DNA of 64,000 bases from Pseudoips prasinana (lineage: Eukaryota > Arthropoda > Insecta > Lepidoptera > Nolidae), in the NCBI GenBank assembly GCA_951640165.1, contig OX621234.1, positions 31,190,549 to 31,254,548 of the forward strand, read 5' to 3'. The first letter of the stretch is position 1. Every line of letters begins with the position of its first letter. The notes under the pieces are model-generated. The model was not told the DNA's origin, ran no database searches, and worked only from the letters and a program-made list of their open reading frames with translations. Positions 1 to 9,102 of the stretch are shown here, one piece after another. The translations under genes were made by a program, and so were the position numbers.

Positions 1-355
1 ACTCTATATATAAAGAGCCATATAAATTGAAGCTCTTTATACCTGGCTACTATATCTAAGTATGGCCATATATTGATATAACTATGGACAAACAATACTT
101 CAGATTTCATTTAGAAAATAAATTTTCCTACTTAGGTGTAATATTAAATACAACTACAAATAATAATATTCTACTACATATTATTGAGTTATTCACATGT
201 GTGTTGATAGAATTATATGTTTTTTAATTAATATTGCATAGCTATCATGTTCCCCCCAGATGATTCTTGGGAAATGTTTGTCCAGCTGTGGACTTTTTTT
301 AGCTGTAATGATTATGATGATGATTGGTACTAAGTTTATCTATTTTTTATTTCAG

Positions 356-426
356 GTTTGGAATGGGCATTATATTCACAACATTTTCATGTTTCTGCTA
401 TTCAATAAATTTCACATCAACACCAG
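356..426 (+). CDS. Candidate penultimate coding exon of an unidentified membrane protein
   Basis: The segment is preceded by a pyrimidine-rich acceptor (TATTTTTTATTTCAG) with a TACTAAG branch-like sequence upstream, and is followed by a donor (CCAG|GTATGA). Read with two bases carried from an earlier exon it gives FGMGIIFTTFSCFCYSINF, a typical single membrane helix, then TSTP, with one base left over. That leftover base joins in phase to the exon at 3256, which then ends in a stop. A second frame (VWNGHYIHNIFMFLLF...) is also open and would join to a different, shorter end. The upstream exon was not found in this window. I do not recognise the protein. Splice sites and phase are seen; a real gene is inference. 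Confidence 0.4.
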
Positions 427-532
427 GTATGATTCATTTCAATGTTGTGTATTATTTTAACTAAAGCTTGCCAATCGTTCTACCTTGTACTATGCATTAA
501 TTAATGATTTTAGTAAAGAACCTACATTCCTG

Positions 533-847
533 TACTGTAATTTGCTTGTTGGCATTTTGTCTCATCTTGCAATTGCATATTTTTTGTGGGGTATTATTAA
601 TTTCATATTTAGACTATTATGGATATCTGTAAAGTAAAATCTACGTGATTCCATTACTTATGAAAGTAGAGACAACAATTCTTTCAAGAAATGAGTTTGT
701 AACTCATTTCTTAAAAGAATTGATTATTGAATGAATGAATGAAATGAAATGATTAAGAAAAGAATTGCTGTCTTCTGAAATTAATAAGACCCCACAAAAA
801 TATGCAATTGCATGACAAGACAAAATGCAAACAAGCAAATTACAGTA
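533..847. mobile_element. Foldback MITE, TA-flanked, Tc1/mariner-like ends
   Basis: The two ends are inverted copies of about 70 bp at roughly 90% identity (533-604 against 777-846). They read TA then CTGTAATTTGCTTG inward on one side and the reverse complement then TA on the other. The middle carries a second hairpin, 676-697 against 701-722, with one mismatch in 22 bp and a 3-nt loop. There is no coding capacity. TA flanks and CTGTA-type ends fit a non-autonomous Tc1/mariner relative. Confidence 0.6.
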
Positions 848-924
848 TCATGTGGCTCGTGGGTCTCATACAATTTAAAATAAATCATCATCCTCATCAA
901 AGGTCTCTACAATTGCTGGCAATT

Positions 925-1165
925 AATATTTCAGGACAACTAACCCATTGCCATCTGATCTTCAACTAAGCAGGGTCTGTATTATGGCAACTAGGCAAAT
1001 GATAAACTATGATATATATATATTATAGATAAATTAAACGCAGACACAGAACAAATAATTATGCTCATCTCACAAAGACTTCTGTGTGTGGGTGGGTGGG
1101 CATTAAACCCACAACCTTTCCATTAGCACTCAGGGTCAGTAATCACTAGAACTTTATGCACCCCC
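925..1165 (-). mobile_element. tRNA-derived SINE
   Basis: On the minus strand the head holds a degenerate B box inside 'GTGGGTTTAATGCCC' followed by the body 'TTTGTGAGATGAGCATAATT', and the tail has 'GGTTGCCATA...AGACCCTGC'-type sequence shared with the SINEs at 29.6, 33.1 and 48.2 kb. It is diverged from those copies. Confidence 0.55.
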
Positions 1166-1176
1166 TTATTACATCC

Positions 1177-1260
1177 AATATTTTATCCATAAGATAATAA
1201 TAATAATATACTGGGACAAATCCCAGGACATTATTATTATTATCTTATGGATAAAATATT
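1177..1260. repeat. Perfect 31-bp inverted repeat (SINE tail palindrome)
   Basis: Bases 1177-1207 and 1230-1260 are exact reverse complements, including an (ATA)n run and ATCCATAAGATA. The 22-nt loop contains CTGGGACAAATCCCAG, itself a palindrome like the GGGACATTGTCCC tails of the local SINEs. Confidence 0.7.
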
Positions 1261-1408
1261 TAAATTTATACTGTTCGAGATTTATCCTGTATGCATAGTA
1301 GGTACATTATATACAGCAAAATATCTATCCATAATATCTATCAATAAGTACCTAGAAGTTTTTCTGTTTAGCTGTGACTTTGTATTTTCTGTGTATTTTT
1401 ATAATGCA

Positions 1409-1598
1409 CTAGCTATGCCCAGTTGTTTCACCCACTTTAAATTTAATAAATTATAGTGTATGTGTAATTTGGATATACATACATATAAGCTGATTAAGGT
1501 ACTATGAAGTTGCATCAAAACCCGTTCCGTTGTTTATCAGTGAAAGGGTAAAAAACATCCATACTAGAAATCTTTCGCATTTATAATATTAGTAGGAT
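1409..1598 (+). repeat. CTAGCTGTGCCC-type retroposon, degenerate
   Basis: It begins CTAGCTATGCCCAGTTG and ends TTCGCATTTATAATATTAGTAGGA, the usual start and end of a very common lepidopteran dispersed retroposon. The interior carries the 'CCCGTTCCGTTGTTT...GTGAAAGGGTAA' block. Other members lie at 37506, 48050 and 59665. Confidence 0.5.
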
Positions 1599-1675
1599 AA
1601 CAACGGTTGATAGGCTTCACAATTCAACTCTGCCAATATTTGGAAGACATTTTTTGTGTCAGAAAAGTAAATGGA

Positions 1676-1850
1676 TGGCGTTTGGGCTTTTGTCATTAAA
1701 GGCGACTAAGAGTAGACACCAGGGGGTGATGCTGCCCGCCTAGCAGCATCACCACCTGTGTTCCAATCGCGGTGATTATTAAAACCTTTGGGGGAGGCCT
1801 AAGTCCAGCGTTGGATGATATCAGGCTGATAATGAGCTCTCGTCAACTGC
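1676..1850 (+). repeat. RTE-type LINE tail fragment
   Basis: The end carries 'GGGGGAGGCCTAAGTCCAGC' and 'GATATCAGGCTGATAATGA', the nucleotide signature of the 3' coding end of RTE-type LINEs (the ...GEAYVQQW... region). The rest is too decayed to translate. An 11-bp hairpin lies inside (GGTGATGCTGC arms). Confidence 0.45.
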
Positions 1851-1958
1851 TTCAGATACTCATGGGTACATTTTAATAGTAGAAAGGTAAATTAGGATAT
1901 TGACCAAAACACGGTTACTATGATGACTTAACTTTATTAGTTATTGTGATATATAGTA

Positions 1959-2093
1959 CAGACACCAGCACATTTAGCTACCCCTAACTGTCAAATTTCT
2001 TTTATAGATTTTCAACTTTATCACATAAGTATAAGGTTCACTTTCCATTGGGGAAATTTGACAGATTGGGATAGCTTGATGTGCTGGCGTCTG
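1959..2093. mobile_element. Palindromic MITE, TA target site
   Basis: The ends read CAGACACCAGCACATTTAGC and, inverted, CAGACGCCAGCACATCAAGC. They are flanked by TA on both sides (1957-1958 and 2094-2095). The interior contains 'GTCAAATTTC' on one side and its inverse on the other, so nearly the whole element folds on itself. A second copy of the same family lies at 50579-50709. Confidence 0.7.
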
Positions 2094-2659
2094 TACATAT
2101 TTTAAGTATCATATCATCAATAGTTTTACCAACATACGCCAACTAACTTAACTAACTACTAATTTAAAAAAATATGCATTATGTAAATTTTCGTAGGATT
2201 CTCTAATATTTATTAAATTAAATATAGCCTATATTATCAGTAATATGCTTTTATAGAGGTGAAGTATTTTTTTAAATAAGTTTATTAGTTTTGAGTTTAT
2301 ACGCATAAAAAAAACAATGCTACAAAAAAATCTCTTATGTAGTTGAAATATTTCGGAAAAAATAATGATGACTTGGAGCTTTCCGGCGCAGCGCTGCGTA
2401 CACTAATAGAGTAATGTGTAATTTGTGAAAACAATGTACACGGAATGATTCCTCTTAAAAAAGGTAGTCATATATGCCTGTGCGAAGCTGGGGCGAGTTG
2501 TTAAAAGTAGAATTTTGATAGCTCTACTTTTTCCATCACATATTCAGATATACTTTACATATCCATAGGCTTATAACGAATTGTTGCTATGGGTTGTGTA
2601 CACAAGATCACCGAAAATAGAAACAGTGCTGATATTTAATCTCGAAAGTTTCTTGAAGA

Positions 2660-2754
2660 TCAGGGGCTCTACCGGCTTAGTCGCCGAACGTCGTTTTCGT
2701 GAATGGCGTTCAAATAAATAAAGGTTAAAAATGCCTTAATCAATCGTTAAATCG
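2660..2754 (+). repeat. Half of a foldback repeat (CTACCGGCTTAGTCGCCGAA family)
   Basis: This is about 85-90% like the left arm of the foldback at 7559-7822, running from CAGGGGCTCTACCGGC to CAATCGTTAAATCG. The matching inverted arm is absent here. Confidence 0.5.
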
Positions 2755-3255
2755 TATAGTACATATAGATATTTAGGTACACGGATTGTTAAAACATTTA
2801 TAAAAATTATTTTATAATAGTAATTATATTTAGCTAGCTTGTATTTCGTTGTTGTCAAAGAGACGATGTATAGGTTTTATTACCGAAATTTATACTCAAA
2901 GCTATATTTTACTACATATTGTCTGAATAGTTCTGTCTATATTAAGGTACGAATTTAATATTATTATTATGGCGGATCTTGTGCTTATAACGAAGGTCGC
3001 GCTTTAAGGCCACCACCGGATCAAATGCGCCCCAACTGAGATAACCCAGCGAACCAGCGGCCCAGTTGAGACGGTCCGGCAAAACATACTCAAGCGGGCA
3101 TTAACCCGGGATTTGGTCTAGTTAAAGTAATTATTTAGTAACCAAACACATTATCTGCTGGATCGATGTCTGAATGCATATTATTTAAGATTAGATTTAG
3201 GAAGAAAAACATAAAATTTATCATTTATCAGTTACATGATTTTTTTATCTTACAG

Positions 3256-3318
3256 ACCCCATGAAGCATGAAGTGAACTACAAAAATGGTGGTTAATTCA
3301 TCTGTGTAGCGGAATCAG
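3256..3318 (+). CDS. Candidate terminal coding exon (stop at 3294-3296) with 3' UTR start
   Basis: A strong acceptor (TTTTTTATCTTACAG) ends at 3255, and a strong donor (CAG|GTAAGA) follows 3318. Joined to the exon at 356-426 through its leftover base, the frame reads DPMKHEVNYKNGG then TAA, a short charged tail that would suit the cytoplasmic end of the membrane segment encoded before it. The 22 bases after the stop would be 3' UTR, spliced again if the donor is used; AATAAA-like signals lie near 3470 and 3590. It could instead be a non-coding or 5' UTR exon. The intron between the two exons would be 2829 bp and is full of repeats. Confidence 0.4.
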
Positions 3319-3628
3319 GTAAGATTTCAATATTATATTTGTTGGCATAATTCTGCGTTACGTACGTAAATTGCAACTTGCAGTACTACAATTCCAGTGA
3401 GTGTGATGATGCCAAGTTCCTTGAGGTCTTACAGATGTGATTAGCTTCCCTAGTGCAGGCGTTCAAAAATAAAATGAATTTGGTTTAACCCAATCTGTAC
3501 TTAAAATTGTACCGAATGAAACCCAGCAGCCGACTTTGATCAAACCGGACCCCAATTTTGAAATTAATTATGTACTGTTTGAATCTTAAATAAAGAATAA
3601 TAATAATTATTATTTCTATATACTTAAT

Positions 3629-3927
3629 TTATTTAATTTCCTTTTTCACATATTTATAAAATAGATATAAAAAGTAAACAATAATATATAAATAAATATA
3701 AAAAATATAGAGTTCCTCCAGCGGCGGGGTTAGACGCCCTTGGCCGCCGGTGGTCAGGGCAAAAGAGTATGGAAGCTTCTCATAATGCGTGCCGTTCTCA
3801 TTATTGCTGTCTTTTGTATCCGACCCTTGAACCAGTGATTTATTATTATTATTATAAATGATCTCAGTAGCTGAGTACGGCGCCACGTTGATGGATACTA
3901 TTGCACTACCAGAACCATCTTTACCGC
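3629..3927 (-). CDS. Open segment of unknown nature: possible exon or repeat-derived ORF
   Basis: Reading leftward from an acceptor-like TTTCTGTGTAG|G at 3928, the frame is open for about 99 codons: GGKDGSGSAIVSINVAPYSA, then an Asn-rich stretch, then SFALTTGGQGRLTPPLEEL, before running into a hydrophobic tail of AT-rich codons. The GC-rich first 75 codons look coding. The tail may simply be untranslated AT-rich sequence, so the true end or a donor could lie near 3710. The block faces the candidate exons at 356-3318 tail to tail. It may be an exon or the coding remnant of a repeat. I do not recognise it. Confidence 0.2.
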
Positions 3928-4629
3928 CTACACAGAAATTACGTTATCAAGTGAATTGAGACTGCAGAAGTTAAAAGCTTAAAAGGCGTCGGCAGTGGGT
4001 GATCGATGCCATGTAGTAGCAAGTATCATAATTCCGCTTATAGTTAGGGCGGTATATACTTGTTTGCTCGCTAGGTAAAAGAAAAAGCAACACCATTTAT
4101 TTTTAACGCTCCTTTTACTTCAAAGCAACCAAGAACAATGGCATTCAAAAGAAATTGAAAGGCGGTGAAACCCTTGGAGTACAGTTCAGTAGCTCCTGTA
4201 ATCATTCAATCAACAGTACTTTGAATGATTTACTGAGTGATGCTTGGAATATTATATCCCCGCCATAAATTAAATTCTTAGTGTCGTTTTTTATACGTCT
4301 AAAATGGAAAACAAGCTTACGGCCCACCCAGCAAGCGTCTTAATCAATTTTGTTTTGAAAAGCCCCACGCTGTAGTCTCTATGTAAAATTTTATCAGGGA
4401 ATACGTTCCAAAACCATAGAGGAGGAGTAAGAAGTTTGGCTAAAACTATACGAGATAGTAAAGTTTCTAGGATATCACAAGTAAACTCCTGCCGATGGTG
4501 GATGGAGAACGGGGGAATCAGATCAGCAGCAACAGTTGTATAGATCTTTTTCAATGTTTATACAAGCATTGGTTGCGTTTTACCCTTTGCATAAAAACAA
4601 CGTTTTCGTTCAAGTATGAAATAAATTGA
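3928..4629. other. No gene recognised
   Basis: A minus-strand open stretch at 4291-4554 (starting MKKIYTTVAADLIPPF) has no family I recognise and no upstream coding context. It might be LINE debris. Nothing else is supported. Confidence 0.3.
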
Positions 4630-4639
4630 CGGTCTTGTA

Positions 4640-4800
4640 CTACCCGCATCCAGCGGCTTCCAGCGACTCACACAGGATAAACATTCCATCTTGTAGAGGC
4701 CATCACGAGACACAGCGGCGTCTCCCGATTCGGAATTGTGGAGATCTTTCGGGGAGGCCTTCGTCTAGCAGTGGACGGCTTCCGGCTGATAGGATGTAGA
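4640..4800. repeat. Mosaic of RTE-type LINE tail pieces
   Basis: The first part (CCAGCGGCTTCCAGCGACTC...ATCTTGTAG) is the minus-strand form of the RTE tail. The second part (CGGAATTGTGGAGATCTTTC...GTGGACGGCTTCCGGCTGAT) is the plus-strand form. The two orientations meet near 4715, so this is a rearranged copy. Confidence 0.45.
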
Positions 4801-5092
4801 TCATGAAATTAATTTAAATGCATGTTTAAGACCTTTAAGGCAATGCATTGATAATCAAAATCCAGCAGATTGAGGGTCAGTGAGCGGTGCCAGACAGCAT
4901 ACAAAACCGCGCGCGGTCAATAATGAGTTGTTAGGTAAGCGCCTTGTCGTGAACATTTATAGGCGTGAGCGGCTAATCATAACAGCTGTAAGAAAATCCT
5001 CCCCTAAAAATCATCTTCGAAGGATTGGTAAACTGGTTGCCGATCGCAGTTTCATGGTCATAGCTCTCAGAAAGAAGCTGTTGCCCGTCCTA

Positions 5093-5152
5093 TGGTAGAT
5101 ATTCCCTCAGATCGACTTCTACACCCCTCACGGGATGAGTTGGGGTGATGAT
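5093..5152 (+). repeat. Dispersed repeat 'GATATTCCCTC...GGGATGAG'
   Basis: This matches 50096-50155 over about 60 bp (GATATTCCCTC, then CTTCTAC and CACGGGATGAG). The same stretch upstream (4880-5092) is GC-richer and open but unrecognised. Confidence 0.45.
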
Positions 5153-5924
5153 ATACTGATATTCGCCGCCATCATCAGGCAGCGCCAATCATTTAATTTG
5201 ATTGTATACTCAAAATGCATAGTACTGAGTCGAGAATACGCTTGTTAGTGTTAAGAATACGATTAAATTGCTTTATTTCGGTAAACGATAAAAAGTCTCG
5301 CGTAACTTGTGACATTTAACTGTTATTCGGCTTTAAATACATTCTTGGGAGTGGACGAGCTACCAAATCGGCCTTGGGTATGTTAACGAAACTAACGAAA
5401 AGGAATATAGGAATACATCATACAATCATTCAGTCTTTCAGTAATAATTTACCCAGCAATTTCTAAGGAAATGAGGATTATAAATACAATTTATATTAAT
5501 AAAATATCTCTATAACGGATGGTGAGCCTTGTCACGCTGTGACCAATACCGACCACTTTATACTACCACATGATAAAGGACATAGACTACTTTTTAGTGC
5601 GAAAAAGTGGATGTAAGGGTTTGAGAGAGGGGATGAAAAGTTGAAAGGAAGTAGCGTCATTTTTAGAGCTAGAACCTTAAAATTTATTTTTAGGCTGTTA
5701 ATTACATATAAATAAATTTGACATTCAAAGTTTGTAAAAGTTTTACCCTCAAAGGTGTAAAATAACAATAGGGAATGAGGATGAAGGTTGTTATGGAAAT
5801 ATTTAAGGTTTATGTGAAGAGGTAGGGCATAGCATTCATTCGCTCTAAGAGCAGCCCGACTGGTGAAGTACCTCCATTTTACAGAAGGCATTCTTTAATA
5901 ATAACATTGATCATTTTAATGTTG

Positions 5925-6115
5925 TGTTTCCGAGTGTGAGTGAGGTCGCCAGAGCTCATTGGGGTGGGGGGAAGGGTCAGCAACACTTGTTTGCTGACTC
6001 TTAAAGGCCGACAACGCACCCGCGACTCCTCTGGTGTTGCGAGTGTACATGGGCGGCGGTGATCACTTACCATCAGGTGACCCACTTGCTCGTTGGTCGC
6101 CCTCTGACATATAAA
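5925..6115 (+). repeat. Dispersed 'TTACCATCAGGTGACCC' repeat with A-rich end
   Basis: It contains CGACTCCTCTGGTGTTGCGAG, GGGCGGCGGTGATCACTTAC and CATCAGGTGACCCACTTGCT, then ends in AAAAAAAAT. That order is typical of a very abundant lepidopteran dispersed repeat. A degraded reverse copy occurs around 23205-23280. The A-rich end suggests retroposition. Confidence 0.45.
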
Positions 6116-7558
6116 AAAAATATGAAATGAAATAAGATTTATTCAGCACTTGGGTATTTAACATACACTTGTACTTGTCAAGCTCACAATGCAGCACATA
6201 AACATAGTAGATAGTATAAAAGTTACAAAATAAATATTATCCGTCCGTGCGGTTTGTTTTATCGCATATATTTGCTGAAATCCTTAAATAAATAACAAGT
6301 TACTAATCTATTATTTTGAAATTTAGTTTTATTATATTAAAATTAAAGAATGGAAGACTAAAGCAAAATGACGAAATTCTAAGTGAGGGTGTGATCACTG
6401 ATCACATACACGGGATCACCGATCACGCGTTAAGGGGCCAAAGCGATCATCGCCGCTGAGGAACCTAACCTAGCTAGCGTGCGGCTTTCTCTAGCTACCT
6501 AGGTGGACGACCCGGAGAAGAAAGCCACAAAGAAACTCCGGGTATGTATGTATGTATTATAAGTTTGCGACAAGAGACAAAATATTAGAGAAATTCTGAT
6601 GTAACGTTTACGGAGTCATTACAAAACATGCGGACGAGGACGCAGGCACAGCTAGGTCTAATTAAAAGAGAGTCCACAGCGTCACTTGATAAAACGGAGT
6701 AATATAATACTTGATATTTAAATAAGCATTGACTAATGTCGCAGAAAATATAATATTTTACTGAGTTACATTTTATAAAAGACGTGGATGCACAGTATCT
6801 AGATAACCGTAAACATAATATTAGACGTTTACATAACGTACTTATATCGAACGGGAACAATATATGACTCACAGTCAGGTGTCTTGCACATTGCATTTGT
6901 TTACGCTCAACTGAACCGGTTATATAAATTACAGAACAAAACTTTAAATACAATTTTATAAAGGTTATAATAAAGATCGCAAAAAATATGATAGTCGTTT
7001 ATCCTTTTAAGGTCACATTCGTTACTTATATTTATGACTTTACTTTGTTCACTTTTGCGAATAATAACAACTTGTTCAGCTGTCCTTAAGCCGCATCGTG
7101 CACGCATCTTAGCGATTACGCTGCGTTAATTTAGCAATACGCCAACGCTGTCGCCTGAGCGAAATCAGACCTTAGCATAAACGTTTCGTAGAAGGGTTTT
7201 CTCCCTTAGTGTATGGTAGGTCAGAGATCTCTAAGTTTTTGGGCAATGAAAATTATTTATTAAGATTATTTTCAATTACTAACCGCTTAACTATTTCTTG
7301 GGCCTCATCGAGGGTTTTAGACATTGTTGTCACGGAGATGATTTTATTTACGGTTAAGTTAATACTATTTTCAAACTCTGTCAAATTGGCCTTCACTTGT
7401 GACTGTCTACTTCACATTTTCTGGTAAAGAAGTAAGTACGAATAGCTGATCTCAAATATGTCTTCGTTTATAGGAAACAACTTTTTTCTGAATTCCTGAA
7501 GTTCATGTTTAAAATCACGTTCGAGTTTCGGCTGTTCTCATGGTGATCAGATGGAGAT
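6116..7558. other. AT-rich stretch without a recognised gene
   Basis: The longest open frames are about 120 codons, on the minus strand at 6585-6953, and show no motif. A CCCGGAGAAGAAAG...ACTCCGGG stem lies at 6511-6541. I see nothing else I can support. Confidence 0.3.
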
Positions 7559-7822
7559 CCAGGGACTCTACCGGCTAAGTTGCCGAAAATCGTTTTCGTA
7601 AATGACGTTCAAATAAATTAAGGTTAATAATTTCTTAATCAATGGTTAAATCGGCATCAAGCGCCCCAGGGCTTCTACCGACTGAGTCGCCGAACATCGT
7701 TCGATTGTCAACGTTGAAGTCGATTTAACGATTGATTAAGTCAGTTTTAACCTTTATTAATTTGAACACCGATCGCTAAAACGATTGGTTGTTGTTCGGT
7801 GACTTAGCTGGTAGCCCTCCTG
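7559..7822. mobile_element. Foldback element with about 95-bp arms
   Basis: The left arm (CCAGGGACTCTACCGGCTAA... to about 7652) pairs with an inverted right arm ending ...TTAGCTGGTAGCCCTCCTGG. Both contain CAATNGTTAAATCG near the centre. A second direct copy of the arm start lies inside at 7668-7720 (CCCCAGGGCTTCTACCGACT), so the element is composite. A single arm is found at 2660-2754. Confidence 0.6.
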
Positions 7823-8249
7823 GTCGGCTTGGGCAGTGAAATTCGGCTGAGAGTAACTTTTTATAGATGTACATCGTGATAGATCGATATTAATTTTTTA
7901 ATTTCGAATATAAACACCACAACAGATTAAATTTTATAATTTGTTTACAAGTTAGTGAACGAATCGGTGCACGCACGCGGGGAAGGGTTTCTGTTGCAGC
8001 GATAAGAAAGCAGTTAAGTACAAACAAAAATTAACTTTAAGTATTGGAAAATAGTAATGGGAACTGAATGTCTTATAACTTTAAATTCACGATTACACGA
8101 CTGCTTTACATGGTTAAAAAGTTTTAAGAGTTTTCCGCGATTAAACACGTTTATGTATGCATTGGAATTATCTGTTCCAACTTTGAATAATCTGTGTGAC
8201 GAAGTTCATTCTCGTTTCATTATTATATATAAATAAATTATCTTGGGAT

Positions 8250-8340
8250 ACCTGACACACTGCTATCTGATTCCAAAATGTGTAGAGCCTGTACTATGGC
8301 AACCAAACAACTGATAAACATACATACTTACATATACAAC
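8250..8340 (-). mobile_element. SINE body fragment
   Basis: It carries 'GACACACTGCTATCTGATTC', 'GAGCCTGTACTATGGCAACC' and 'AAACAACTGATAAACATAC', the inverse of the body of the SINEs at 29.6 and 33.1 kb. The tRNA-like head is missing. Confidence 0.5.
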
Positions 8341-8584
8341 ATGTAACTTAATTAACGCACATCCTGAAAATAGTTTGTTCAGAATAGTTTACTGAATCGA
8401 TTTATATCATTTTTAATATAGGTAATTTTTTATTCCGAAATAATTAAAACTACGGAAATTATTGTCACATTAACCCTATACAGTCAAAACAAATTGAAAT
8501 GGACGGTAATTACCGCACGCTCTCAAACACCGTAATTAGAATATTATATTGTAATCATTCATATTACAATATAATATTATATAT

Positions 8585-8798
8585 ATAACGGAGAAACGGG
8601 GGTATCGTTGTCTTTAGTCATGATGACGTCAGCAAGACTGACGTCACTATTATCTGCACGTTGGTTATCCACTGAAGGTTGATTACTCATGGCGATAGTA
8701 AAACCCGAAATATGTTTCGTGAAGTTTTATTCCATAACAATCTTCGATACAAGGTGATCCGTACGGTCCGACGGCTCGAGCGAAAGTGATTTGTACTC
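8585..8798 (-). repeat. LTR-like repeat, left part (3' LTR, split by the LINE)
   Basis: Identical over 214 bp to 17035-17248. It ends in the target duplication GATTTGTACTC (8788-8798), after which the LINE poly(T) begins. Confidence 0.8.
8788..8798. repeat. Target-site duplication of the LINE, 3' side
   Basis: GATTTGTACTC, identical to 14647-14657 and present only once in the empty repeat at 17238-17248. Confidence 0.9.
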
Positions 8799-9102
8799 TT
8801 TTTTTTTTTTTTTAACATGACGCGTGCAGTTAGCCTTACGGCTTTTACTGCTTCACCGGGCAGTAGGGGTGAGCGTGGGCTCTAACCGGCCTAGCAAATA
8901 TAGACTACAAACTAAGTACCCGCGCCGGAGGGCACCCCCTGTGGGGTTCGAACCTCGGCTCTGGGCGGATACTGACGGGGAGAGGGCAAGATCATGGTTT
9001 TTAGGGAGTTTAGTGCAACTTTCGCTCTACGTTAATGACATGACGCGGCCCCCCGTCCGCGTTGAGGGGGGCTTTTTATCGGTACGATATGCAAACTAAG
9101 GG
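8799..9102 (-). other. 3' UTR and poly(A) tail of the LINE
   Basis: About 290 bp of 3' UTR end in a pure 15-A tail (minus strand). A segment around 8915-8960 (GGTTCGAACCCCACAGGG, GTGCCCTCCGGCGCGGGTAC on the minus strand) recurs in degraded form at 39125-39200. Confidence 0.75.

Larger units (their letters stand above)
427..3255 (+). other. Putative intron, filled with repeats
   Basis: Between the two candidate exons I see only repeats: a foldback MITE (533-847), a SINE (925-1165), a perfect hairpin (1177-1260), a retroposon piece (1409-1598), an RTE tail (1676-1850), a second MITE (1959-2093) and half of a third (2660-2754). About 2990-3110 is a GC-richer patch with no feature I recognise. 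No other open frame with splice sites was seen. Confidence 0.4.

Noticed and set aside
328..355. Upstream exon at about 258-327 joined to 356 by a 28-base intron
   Set aside because: The phase fits and the join would be open, but an intron of 28 bases is too short to splice.
4291..4554. Minus-strand 87-codon ORF
   Set aside because: There are no motifs, splice context or neighbours, and its length is within chance.
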